NCBI GenBank assembly: GCA_047602055.1
Contig: JASGIG010000001.1
Coordinates: forward strand, 2,728,001 to 2,792,000
From: JAODBQ01 sp047602055
GTDB lineage: Bacteria > Actinomycetota > Acidimicrobiia > Acidimicrobiales > Ilumatobacteraceae
Reading direction: 5' to 3'
DNA length: 64,000 nucleotides
The notes beneath the pieces are model-generated. The model made no database searches. It had not been told where the DNA came from and saw only the letters and a program-made list of their open reading frames with translations. Positions 57,590 to 64,000 of the stretch are shown here, in pieces. Numbering within the stretch: the stretch's first letter is position 1; every line of letters starts with the position of its first letter. Both the position numbers and the translations under genes were made by a program.

Positions 57590-57789
57590 GGCAGCGGCGG
57601 TTCGAGGTAGACGACGTCGCTGCCGAGCAGCGGCTTGTCGGTGCCGACGGGATCGCGCCGCAGCGTCAGGTGCAGGTTCCACGACAGCAGCTGCTGCGCG
57701 CCGTCCGGCTCGTCCGGCAGCTCGCGCGCCGCGATCGCCGCGATGGTGTCGCCCGCTGGCGGGAACAGATGCCGTCGACGTCCTTGCAC
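57586..57789 (-). CDS. LysM-like small protein
   Basis: 67 residues from GTG 57789. FPPAGDTIAAIAARELPDEPDGAQQLLSWNLHLTLRRD...LLGSDVVYLEPP has the LysM plan GDTxxxIA ... WN ... L. No signal peptide. It could bind glycans or act as a structural piece. Coupled with the next small gene. Confidence 0.55.
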   Translation of the reverse strand: MQGRRRHLFPPAGDTIAAIAARELPDEPDGAQQLLSWNLHLTLRRDPVGTDKPLLGSDVVYLEPPLP

Positions 57790-57882
57790 AGTGCAACGAC
57801 ACTAGGCGTTGCGGGTCGGTCGACATGCTGTCGCGGCCGACGCTGGTCGACTGGACCGAGATGTGAACGGCTGGCGCGAGCG

Positions 57883-58696
57883 TCACGTGATGTACAAGCA
57901 GGTGCCCGGGATGACCGGAGCGGTCTGATCGCCACGCTCGGCCAACGGGTTCGGCAACACCGCACCAGTCTCGTCAGCGGGCGGCGTCGATGGCGGCGCG
58001 TTGCGCGGGGACAGCGGCTTGACCGCCTCGCGCCGGGTGACGCCCGACGCCCGTGCGGCGCGGGGGAGCAGCCAGTCGAACACGAGGTCGGGGCGCTTGC
58101 GGCCCGTGTCGCGAAGCACCCAGCCGATGGCCTTGCGGACGAAGAACTCGCGCTCGTCGAGCATCGCGTCGGCGTAGCAGCCGAAGCGCTCGAAGTCGCC
58201 GTCGCCGCGGCGCAGGGGCACGAGGAGCGCCAGGAGCGCCGACCGGCGCAGCCAGAAGTCGTCGTCCGCCGCCCAACGATCGAGGACCGCCGTCGTCGCC
58301 GGATGGCGCTCGACCAGTCGCCCGACCACCGATGCGGCCAACCCGTCGACCAGCGCCCACGTGCGCGACTCGCGCAGCAGACGTTCCAGCAGCGCCATGT
58401 CGGCAGGGCCGAGCAGGTCGCTTCGGAGATCGAGCAGCTCCACGCAGATCATGCGGCGCTCGTGTACGGGCTGCGCCCACAGCGTTTCGACGAGCTCGAC
58501 CAGTTGGTCGTGCGTCATGTCCGCGCATCGGCGCCGGGTCGCCTTGGCGACGGCCCGGCTCGCCGGCACCGACGTGCCGTAGTGCTCCAGACTGCTCTTG
58601 AGGTACGCCCGCTCGTGCTCGGCGCGCCGCTCGTCGCCGGCCGCCCGGAAGCTCGCCGTCGATTGCCCTGGCAAGCGCGGCGACCCCGTCGTCCAT
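57883..58696 (-). CDS. AlkD-like DNA alkylation repair protein, N-terminal frameshift
   Basis: Most of the protein is in one frame (57883-58674): ERAYLKSSLEHYGTSVPASRAVAK, DDDFWLRRSALLALLVPLR, FVRKAIGWVLRDTGRKRPDLVFDWL, ARASGVTRREAVK. These are the HEAT-like repeats of AlkD, including the conserved Trp/Arg face. The natural start is ATG 58696 (MDDGVAALARAIDGELP), which has TAGCGT 8 nt upstream but is one frame off. The in-frame alternative is TTG 58674. The last 40 residues are non-homologous. Confidence 0.7.
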
Positions 58697-58780
58697 GCCC
58701 GCCGACGCTACGGCGCCATCACGCCTGGGCCGGCGGAAAGCGATCGCTGGCGTCGGTGGACCGGACCTACGGTCGGGGTC

Positions 58781-59410
58781 ATGGCCTTGTTCCACGTCGC
58801 CACCGCCATGCCGACCAAGGCGGAACTCATCGCCGCCTGGGTGCCACGCCAGTCGTGGGCGCCGATGAACGACGAGCTGATCGAGTTGGTCGGCTCCTTT
58901 CACATCGACGACCCTGAGGGCCGCGTCGGGATGGAGGTTCATCTCGCCGAAGCTGGCGGCACGCTGCTGCAGGTTCCGCTGACGTATCGAGACGCGCCGC
59001 TCGCGGGAGCTGATGAGGCGTTGATCGGCGAGATGCAGCACTCCGCGCTCGGAACACGATGGGTGTACGACGGGTTGCGTGATCCCCGGTTGGTGATGAT
59101 GCTGGCCGCCGTCACGATGACCGGCCAGGGTGAAGCGCTTGGGGCTGCAGTCCATGAAGGGCGTTGGTATATCGGACCATCCAAGGTGCGCATCAGCGGT
59201 GGGGGCTGGGGGCTGCAGCCGGCGCCCGTGGACGGCTTCGATCTCGTGCGCGACGAGGGCACCGGCTCGGTGCTGCGCAACGACCGCTTCGATCTGACCG
59301 TGTACCGGCGCCCGACGCCGGGAGCGCGGCCGGCGATCGGGCTCACGGCCACCTGGCCAGGTCTGCTCGCCCCGGTGGTCCTCGCCGAGATCGCCGTCCG
59401 GGCAAGCTGA
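58781..59410 (+). CDS. maltokinase N-terminal cap-like domain protein
   Basis: 209 residues. ALFHVATAMPTKAELIAAWVPRQSW, GSFHIDDPEGRVGMEVHLAEAGGTLLQVPLTYRDAPLAGADEALIGEMQHSALGTRWVYDG matches the N-terminal cap of maltokinase/trehalose-synthase partners, here without a kinase domain. Such stand-alone caps are common and unexplained. TACGGT is 7 nt before the ATG. Confidence 0.78.
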   Translation: MALFHVATAMPTKAELIAAWVPRQSWAPMNDELIELVGSFHIDDPEGRVGMEVHLAEAGGTLLQVPLTYRDAPLAGADEALIGEMQHSALGTRWVYDGLRDPRLVMMLAAVTMTGQGEALGAAVHEGRWYIGPSKVRISGGGWGLQPAPVDGFDLVRDEGTGSVLRNDRFDLTVYRRPTPGARPAIGLTATWPGLLAPVVLAEIAVRAS

Positions 59411-59468
59411 CGACGACGCATGAGCCCGCCCGAGAGGACGCCTCGGGTTCGGCTCGTTCCGATCCCCG

Positions 59469-59864
59469 ATGGCGGGGGTCGAGGTGGTCCCCACGTTCCG
59501 AACGCCCCACGTGACCCGGTGCCACGTCGATCTGCGGCAGCTCATCGAGCGGCTGATCGCGTGCAAGCATGACGAGCGCCAGAACCCGCACCATGTACCC
59601 GACGAGGACGAAGCCGTGAGCGTTGCCGTAGACCTTCGGGTCGATCTGAACACAGAAGACGACACCGGCCTCCCGTGGGCGTTCCTTCGTGACGCCCGTG
59701 ACCCGAGCATCGTTCGAGAAGGTGCTTGGCTGATCGTTGGTTCCGGCAATGCCCGGGCGGTTGCCCAGGTTGCCCAGGTCGACGGCGACCTCGTGTGGGT
59801 TCGCCCGCTGCCCGGCCCTGTCAGCCGGTACCGCGATCTCGTCGGCGACCGCGGCGCAGCCTGA
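59469..59864 (+). CDS. hypothetical protein
   Basis: 131 residues. The convincing part is residues 50-128 (VAVDLRVDLNTEDDTGLPWAFLRDARDPSIVREGAWLIVGSGNARAVAQVAQVDGDLVWVRPLPG), a beta-rich small domain. The true start may be GTG 59617. No family recognised. Confidence 0.5.
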   Translation: MAGVEVVPTFRTPHVTRCHVDLRQLIERLIACKHDERQNPHHVPDEDEAVSVAVDLRVDLNTEDDTGLPWAFLRDARDPSIVREGAWLIVGSGNARAVAQVAQVDGDLVWVRPLPGPVSRYRDLVGDRGAA

Positions 59865-59882
59865 CTCGATCGACGGCTCCGA

Positions 59883-61475
59883 TCAGACGAAGCGGCGGGC
59901 GATGACCTTCAGGCACAATGTCTCGTCGGCGCCTTCGAAGATGCTCAGCACTCTGGCGTCGACGAAGTAGCGGCTGACGGGGAACTCCTCGGCGTAGCCC
60001 ATGCCGCCGTGGATCTGCATGGCCTCTCGGCTGACCCACTCGGCGGCCTTGCACACGTAGGCCTTGACCATGCTGGCCTCGACGGCGCCCTCGCCCTTGG
60101 CCATCAGCTTGGCGACGACGTAGGCGAACTGCCGCCCCGCCTGGATGAGCAGGGCCATCCGCCCGAGCTTCACCTGGGTGAGCTGGTACTCGACGATGTT
60201 CTGACCGAAGACGTTGCGGTTCTGGGCGTAGTCGAGCGCGGCCTCGTACGCGGCCTGCATCACGCCGAGGGCGCGGGCGGCAGTCTGCAGCCGTCCGTTC
60301 TCGAAGCCCTGCATCTGCAGGTAGAAGCCCTTGCCGCGCCCGTCGGCCTCGCCGATCAGGTTCTCCGCCGGCACCCACCAGCCGTCGAGGGCCACCTCGT
60401 AGCTGTGCATCCCGCGGTAGCCGATCGTGTCGATCGCCCGGCCTTCCATCTTGCCGCCGGTGCCCTCCTGGGTGAACTCGAAACCGTGCCCGTCACCGCG
60501 CGGCTTGGGGACGATGAACAGGCTGAGCCCGCGGTGGCCCTTCTGGTCCGGCTCGCTGCGGGCCAGCAGCATCAGCACGTCGGCGCGGGCGGCGAACGTG
60601 CACCACGTCTTGACGCCGTTGATCACGAAGCCCGGCCTGCCGTCGGGGCCGGGGGCCTCGGTGGCAGTGACCTTGAGGCCGGCGACGTCGCTGCCGAAGT
60701 CCGGCTCGGTGACCGCGACCGCAGCCATCACCTCGGCGCTGGCCAGCTTCGGCAGCCAGTACAGCTTCTGGGCCTCCGTGCCGCCCTTGACCAGGGCGCG
60801 GGTGAGGATCTCGGGGCGGGTGATCAGCGAGCCACCGATGCCCAGCGAGCCGCGGCTGAGCTCCTCGGTGGCGACGACCATGCCCATGTACTCGCCGTCG
60901 CCACCCTCGTTGAAGCCCTCGTAGTCGGTCGGCACGCTCAGCCCGAAGACGCCCATCTCGGCGAGGCCGGCGATGACCTCCTCGGGGACGTCCTCGTTGA
61001 AGCGGTGGACGTGCTCGGCGCGCGGCTTGATGACCTTGTCGGCGAAGGCGCGGAACGTGTCCTGGACCATCTCGAAGTCGGCGTCGAGGTGGCGCGGGCC
61101 AGCCTCGGCGGCGAACGAGGCGATCACCTCGGGAGCGCGGTACGTGGCCAGGAACGGGTGGGCGGCGCGCAGCGGGGCGGCCTCGACGCCCCACAGCTCC
61201 TCGCGCCCGGCGAGGCGGGTGATCAGGTCGTGGATCATGTCGGCGGCGAACGCGCACGTCAGCCGACCCTCCAGCTCACCCTTCGCGCCGTAGTCGAGCA
61301 TCGCCTTGGCGGTGGCGACCTGGGCCGCGGCGTGGGCCAGGTCGTAGGCCAGCACCTGCTGGACGTCCGGTCCGCCGGTGGCCGCGAGGTGCTTGGCCGC
61401 GGCGGCCACCACCCCGTCGGCCAGGTCGATGACCTTCGTCGCGGCGGGCAGGTCGGGGGCAGGCAGGCCAGTCAC
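59883..61475 (-). CDS. acyl-CoA dehydrogenase
   Basis: 530 residues from GTG 61475 (TAACCT 8 nt upstream). An extra N-terminal helical domain of about 150 residues precedes the usual fold. FAD/substrate motifs: AAVAVTEPDFGSDVAGL near 270, KTWCTFAARAD near 300, YRGMHSYEVALDGW, FGQNIVEYQL near 435, and the catalytic base in FEGADETL near 515. Long-type ACADs of this shape act on bulky or branched acyl-CoAs. Confidence 0.9.
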   Translation of the reverse strand: MTGLPAPDLPAATKVIDLADGVVAAAAKHLAATGGPDVQQVLAYDLAHAAAQVATAKAMLDYGAKGELEGRLTCAFAADMIHDLITRLAGREELWGVEAAPLRAAHPFLATYRAPEVIASFAAEAGPRHLDADFEMVQDTFRAFADKVIKPRAEHVHRFNEDVPEEVIAGLAEMGVFGLSVPTDYEGFNEGGDGEYMGMVVATEELSRGSLGIGGSLITRPEILTRALVKGGTEAQKLYWLPKLASAEVMAAVAVTEPDFGSDVAGLKVTATEAPGPDGRPGFVINGVKTWCTFAARADVLMLLARSEPDQKGHRGLSLFIVPKPRGDGHGFEFTQEGTGGKMEGRAIDTIGYRGMHSYEVALDGWWVPAENLIGEADGRGKGFYLQMQGFENGRLQTAARALGVMQAAYEAALDYAQNRNVFGQNIVEYQLTQVKLGRMALLIQAGRQFAYVVAKLMAKGEGAVEASMVKAYVCKAAEWVSREAMQIHGGMGYAEEFPVSRYFVDARVLSIFEGADETLCLKVIARRFV

Positions 61476-61528
61476 GGTGCGCGAGGTTACCGATGGGTAC
61501 GCGTGACGGGGAAGTGCCGCGGCGCGGC

Positions 61529-61571
61529 GCGATTCGAGATGTGCGCACGGGGACGGCACATCTCGAATCGC
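61529..61571. repeat. single 43-bp palindrome (family A, copy 8)
   Basis: Perfect 16-bp arms; loop GCACGGGGACG is identical to that of copy 4 at 23074-23116. Between divergent genes. Confidence 0.85.
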
Positions 61572-61633
61572 GACCCGTGTGCGGACGGTGGCGTGACCTG
61601 CGGGTATGGAATGTCCACGCCGCCCGGCGGCAA

Positions 61634-61648
61634 AGACTGTGCCAGTCT
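61634..61648. promoter_or_regulatory. palindrome before the LOG gene
   Basis: AGACTG-TGC-CAGTCT, ending 6 nt before the ATG at 61655; the right half occupies the -10 position, so it may be an operator. Confidence 0.45.
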
Positions 61649-61654
61649 GTCCCG

Positions 61655-62311
61655 ATGCCCTCCGAACCCACGGCGCGCCTGTGCGTGTACTGCGGCTCCA
61701 ACGTCGGGAACTCGCCGGCGTTCGTCGCGCTCGCCCAGCAGCTCGGCTCGGCGCTGGCGCATCGAGGCATCGGCCTGGTCTACGGCGGCGGGCAGGTGGG
61801 CCTGATGGGCCTCGTGGCCGATGCCGCGCTGGCGGCCGGTGGCGAGGTGATCGGCGTGATCACCGAGCAGCTCGTCGGCGCCGAGGTCGCCCACACCGGG
61901 CTGACGCGCATCGAGGTGACGGCGACGATGCACGAGCGCAAGGCGCGGCTCAGCGAGCTGGCCGACGGCTTCGTCGTGCTGCCCGGCGGGTTCGGCACGC
62001 TCGACGAGCTCGCCGAGGTGCTGACGTGGAACCAGCTCGGGATCATCGCCAAGCCGGTCGTCCTGCTCGACGCGGACGGCTACTGGGCGCCGATGTTCGA
62101 GTGGATGGAGCGCTCCGTCCAGGCCGGCTTCATGCGCAGCTCGCACCGGATGCTCGCCCAGCACGCCCACAGCGTCGACGAGGCCATCGCCATGGCCACC
62201 ACGCCGGTGCCCGAGATCCAGCACAAGTGGCTCGACCGCGATGGCACCCCGGCGATGGGCACGCCGGCGATCGAGGAGGATCCCGCCGTCAGTCCGCCGC
62301 GTCCGGGGTGA
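61655..62311 (+). CDS. LOG family protein (cytokinin riboside phosphoribohydrolase-like)
   Basis: 218 residues. LCVYCGSNVGN at the N terminus, GLVYGGGQVGLMG, and the signature PGGFGTLDEL near 110 with preceding MHERK. These are nucleoside-monophosphate phosphoribohydrolases, making free bases from ribotides; true cytokinin activity is not implied. It overlaps the convergent kdpE gene by 23 bp. Confidence 0.9.
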   Translation: MPSEPTARLCVYCGSNVGNSPAFVALAQQLGSALAHRGIGLVYGGGQVGLMGLVADAALAAGGEVIGVITEQLVGAEVAHTGLTRIEVTATMHERKARLSELADGFVVLPGGFGTLDELAEVLTWNQLGIIAKPVVLLDADGYWAPMFEWMERSVQAGFMRSSHRMLAQHAHSVDEAIAMATTPVPEIQHKWLDRDGTPAMGTPAIEEDPAVSPPRPG

Positions 62312-62981
62312 AGCGGTAGCCGATCCCCGGCTCGGTGATGAAGTAGCGGGGTCGCCCAGGCTCGGGTTCGAGCTTCTTGCGGATCGCCGCGAGGTGGACG
62401 CGCAGGTAGTTCGTCTCCCGCTCGTACTGCGGGCCCCACACGGTCTGCAGGAGCTGGCGCTGGGTGACCAGGCGGCCGGGGTGGCGCACGAGCGCCTCGA
62501 CGATCGCCCACTCCGTCGGCGTCAGGTGCGGCGGCGGCTCACCGTCGGCGCGGCGCAAGGACTTGTCGCCGAGGTCGAGGGTGAAGTGCGCAGTGGCGAC
62601 CGTCGCCTCCTCGGGCGCCGGCTGGTGACGGCGCAGCGCGGCGCGCATCCGCGCCAGGACCTCGTCCATCCCGAACGGCTTGGCGACGTAGTCGTCGGCG
62701 CCGGCGTCGAGGGCGCGGACCTTGTCGGCCTCGGCGTCACGGACCGACAGCATGATGATCGGCACGGTGCTCCAGCCACGCAGGCCGCGGACGACCTCGA
62801 CGCCGTCGATGCCGGGCAGGCCGATGTCGAGCAGCACGAGGTCCGGGTGGCGGCCGGCGGCCAGCGCCAGCCCCTCCTCACCTGAGCCGGCGAGATCGAC
62901 GTCGTAGCCGCGGGCCGTGAGGTTGACGCTGAGCGCCTTGCGGATCTGCGGTTCGTCGTCGACGACGAGGATGCGCGTCAC
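62289..62981 (-). CDS. kdpE: response regulator KdpE
   Basis: 230 residues, GTG start. Receiver domain: DDE near 8, phosphorylated Asp in LVLLDIGLPGIDG near 52, Thr/Ser in IIMLSVRD, Lys in DYVAKPF near 101. OmpR-type winged helix with TPTEWAIVEALVRHPGRLVTQRQLL and the KdpE hallmark TNYLRVHLAAIRKKLEP. Expected to control the kdpFABC potassium pump, presumably outside the window. Confidence 0.9.
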   Translation of the reverse strand: MTRILVVDDEPQIRKALSVNLTARGYDVDLAGSGEEGLALAAGRHPDLVLLDIGLPGIDGVEVVRGLRGWSTVPIIMLSVRDAEADKVRALDAGADDYVAKPFGMDEVLARMRAALRRHQPAPEEATVATAHFTLDLGDKSLRRADGEPPPHLTPTEWAIVEALVRHPGRLVTQRQLLQTVWGPQYERETNYLRVHLAAIRKKLEPEPGRPRYFITEPGIGYRFTPDAAD

Positions 62982-62984
62982 GAG

Positions 62985-63078
62985 CGGAGCTGGTGACGCG
63001 GCGGCCGGCGGAGCGCCAGCGGAGCGGAGGTGGATGTGGCGCAGCGGGTCGGGGCGCGCAGCCCCCGAGTGTCGACGG
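62985..63078. repeat. GC-rich repeat family B, copy 6 (degenerate)
   Basis: Between kdpD and kdpE, with GCGGCCGGCGGAGCGCCAGCGG, GTGGATGTGGCGCAGCGGG and GGCGCGCAGCCCCCGAG. Same block order as the other copies but a weaker palindrome. Confidence 0.55.
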
Positions 63079-64000
63079 TCATGGATCGGAGTCCTTCGCT
63101 GGGTCGAGGATGAACGTGAACGTGCTGCCGCCGCCGGGCGTGTCGTCGAGCTCGAGCGTCGCCCCGGTGGCTTCGACGAAGCCGCGGGCGATGGCCAGCC
63201 CAAGGCCGGCGCCGGCGTCGTTGGAGCGGTCGCCGAGACGTTGGAACGGCTCGAACACCGTGGCGCGCTGATCCTGGGGGATGCCCGGGCCGCGGTCGAC
63301 GACGCGCAGCGCGACGTGACCACCGACTTCGGCGGCCTCGACGCGTGGCGGTACGCCGCGCGGCGACCAGGCGATCGCGTTGGACACGACGTTGCCGATC
63401 GCCCGCTCCAGCAGTGCGCCATCGGTGTCGACCAGCGGCAGGGCCTCGGACACGTCGACGACGAGGTCGGCGGCGGCCGGCCCGAGATGGCCGAGTGCCG
63501 CCGAGACGACGTCCTCCAGCGCGGTCGGGCGGCGCACGGTCTGGATGGCCCCGGCCTGCAGCCGGCTCATGTCGAGGAGGTTGCCGATCACCCGGTCGAG
63601 CCGGTCGGTGGCGCCGTCGATGTTCGCCAGCAGTGCGGCGCGGTCCGTGTCGGAGAACGCGACGGCCGGTTCGAGCAGCCCCGACACCGACGCCTTGATC
63701 GACGACAGCGGCGTGCGCAGGTCGTGCGACACGGCGCGCAGCAGCGCGGCGCGCAGCTCGTCGGCCTGGGCGAGCACGTCGACGGCGGCCGCCTCGTGGC
63801 GCAGCCGGCGGGCCTCCAGGCCGAGCACGAGCTGGTCGGTGAACGCGTCGAGCACGGCGTGGTCGTCGGCGGTCAGCTCTGCCCCGACGAGCACGAGCTG
63901 GTGGTCGCCGGCGAGGTCCAACGGGCGCGCGACGCCCAGCGCCGGGTCGGCGTCGGCCTGCTCACCCGACAGCGCGGCGAGCCCCCAACCGCGGTCGGTG
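63079..64000 (-). CDS. kdpD: sensor histidine kinase KdpD, 5' end beyond the window
   Basis: The frame is open to the last base, so 306 C-terminal residues are visible: end of a GAF-like domain (GDHQLVLVGAELTADDHAVLDAFTDQL), phosphoacceptor His in AVSHDLRTPLSSIKASVSGLL, N box VVSNAIAWSP, G boxes DRGPGIP and AGAGLGLAIARGFVEA, GGGSTFTF. The turgor/K+ sensing and Usp domains would lie upstream of the visible part. Confidence 0.88.
   Translation of the reverse strand, partial: TDRGWGLAALSGEQADADPALGVARPLDLAGDHQLVLVGAELTADDHAVLDAFTDQLVLGLEARRLRHEAAAVDVLAQADELRAALLRAVSHDLRTPLSSIKASVSGLLEPAVAFSDTDRAALLANIDGATDRLDRVIGNLLDMSRLQAGAIQTVRRPTALEDVVSAALGHLGPAAADLVVDVSEALPLVDTDGALLERAIGNVVSNAIAWSPRGVPPRVEAAEVGGHVALRVVDRGPGIPQDQRATVFEPFQRLGDRSNDAGAGLGLAIARGFVEATGATLELDDTPGGGSTFTFILDPAKDSDP

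Overview
The window is very GC-rich, densely coded DNA with actinobacterial character. Evidence for this includes two LLM-class oxidoreductases of the F420-type, a KorAB pair lacking ferredoxin subunits, DUF222/HNH and SCO6745-like proteins, many GTG starts, and -10 boxes 6-8 nt before start codons (leaderless mRNAs). The gene mix (Mrp antiporter, Baeyer-Villiger monooxygenase, acyl-CoA and CoA-ester lyase genes) suggests an aerobic heterotroph. I would place it in Acidimicrobiia (Ilumatobacter-like), but this placement is inference. No rRNA, tRNA, CRISPR array, prophage or complete insertion sequence was seen.

Layout. 1-3.8 kb: end of an LLM oxidoreductase, enoyl-CoA hydratase, SCO6745-like protein, metallo-hydrolase, TfoX-like protein. 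3.8-6.3 kb: decayed islet (ArsR pseudogene, internally deleted DUF222/HNH gene behind an SOS-box promoter, frameshifted phosphotransferase, CoA-transferase tail). 6.3-9.3 kb: TetR/Baeyer-Villiger monooxygenase operon diverging from a MazEF-type toxin-antitoxin pair. 9.4-12 kb: class I fumarase plus dienelactone hydrolase with an EF-hand tail. 12-16.2 kb: four-gene sugar-nucleotide/glycosyltransferase operon. 16.7-22.9 kb: complete mrpGFEDCBA Na+/H+ antiporter operon. 23-28.9 kb: HrpB helicase, thioredoxin-like protein, ECF sigma factor with membrane partner, small enzymes.

30.3-42 kb is the most coherent system: a reductive pyrimidine (or hydantoin) catabolism cluster. It has a divergent but frameshifted MocR regulator, beta-ureidopropionase, dihydropyrimidinase, CoA-acylating semialdehyde dehydrogenase, an LLM flavoenzyme, an ABC importer with two permeases and a lipoprotein, and a large LuxR-type regulator. 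A class III aminotransferase at 49-50.6 kb could supply the missing beta-alanine step. No dihydropyrimidine dehydrogenase is present, so the LLM enzyme is the candidate first step.

42-64 kb: small oxidoreductase-like genes and pseudogenes, KorAB, VapBC, SurE, two adjacent CoA-ester lyases (one frameshifted), HAD hydrolase, epoxide hydrolase, D-aminoacylase-type amidohydrolase, AlkD-like protein, acyl-CoA dehydrogenase, LOG protein and KdpDE (KdpD cut by the window end).

Three kinds of dispersed repeats punctuate the window. The most striking is a palindrome present in eight copies, every copy exactly 43 bp (16-bp arms, 11-nt loop); six copies lie in three pairs, each with a spacer of exactly 19 bp. 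About ten accessory genes carry frameshifts, deletions or stops while nearly all core genes are intact.
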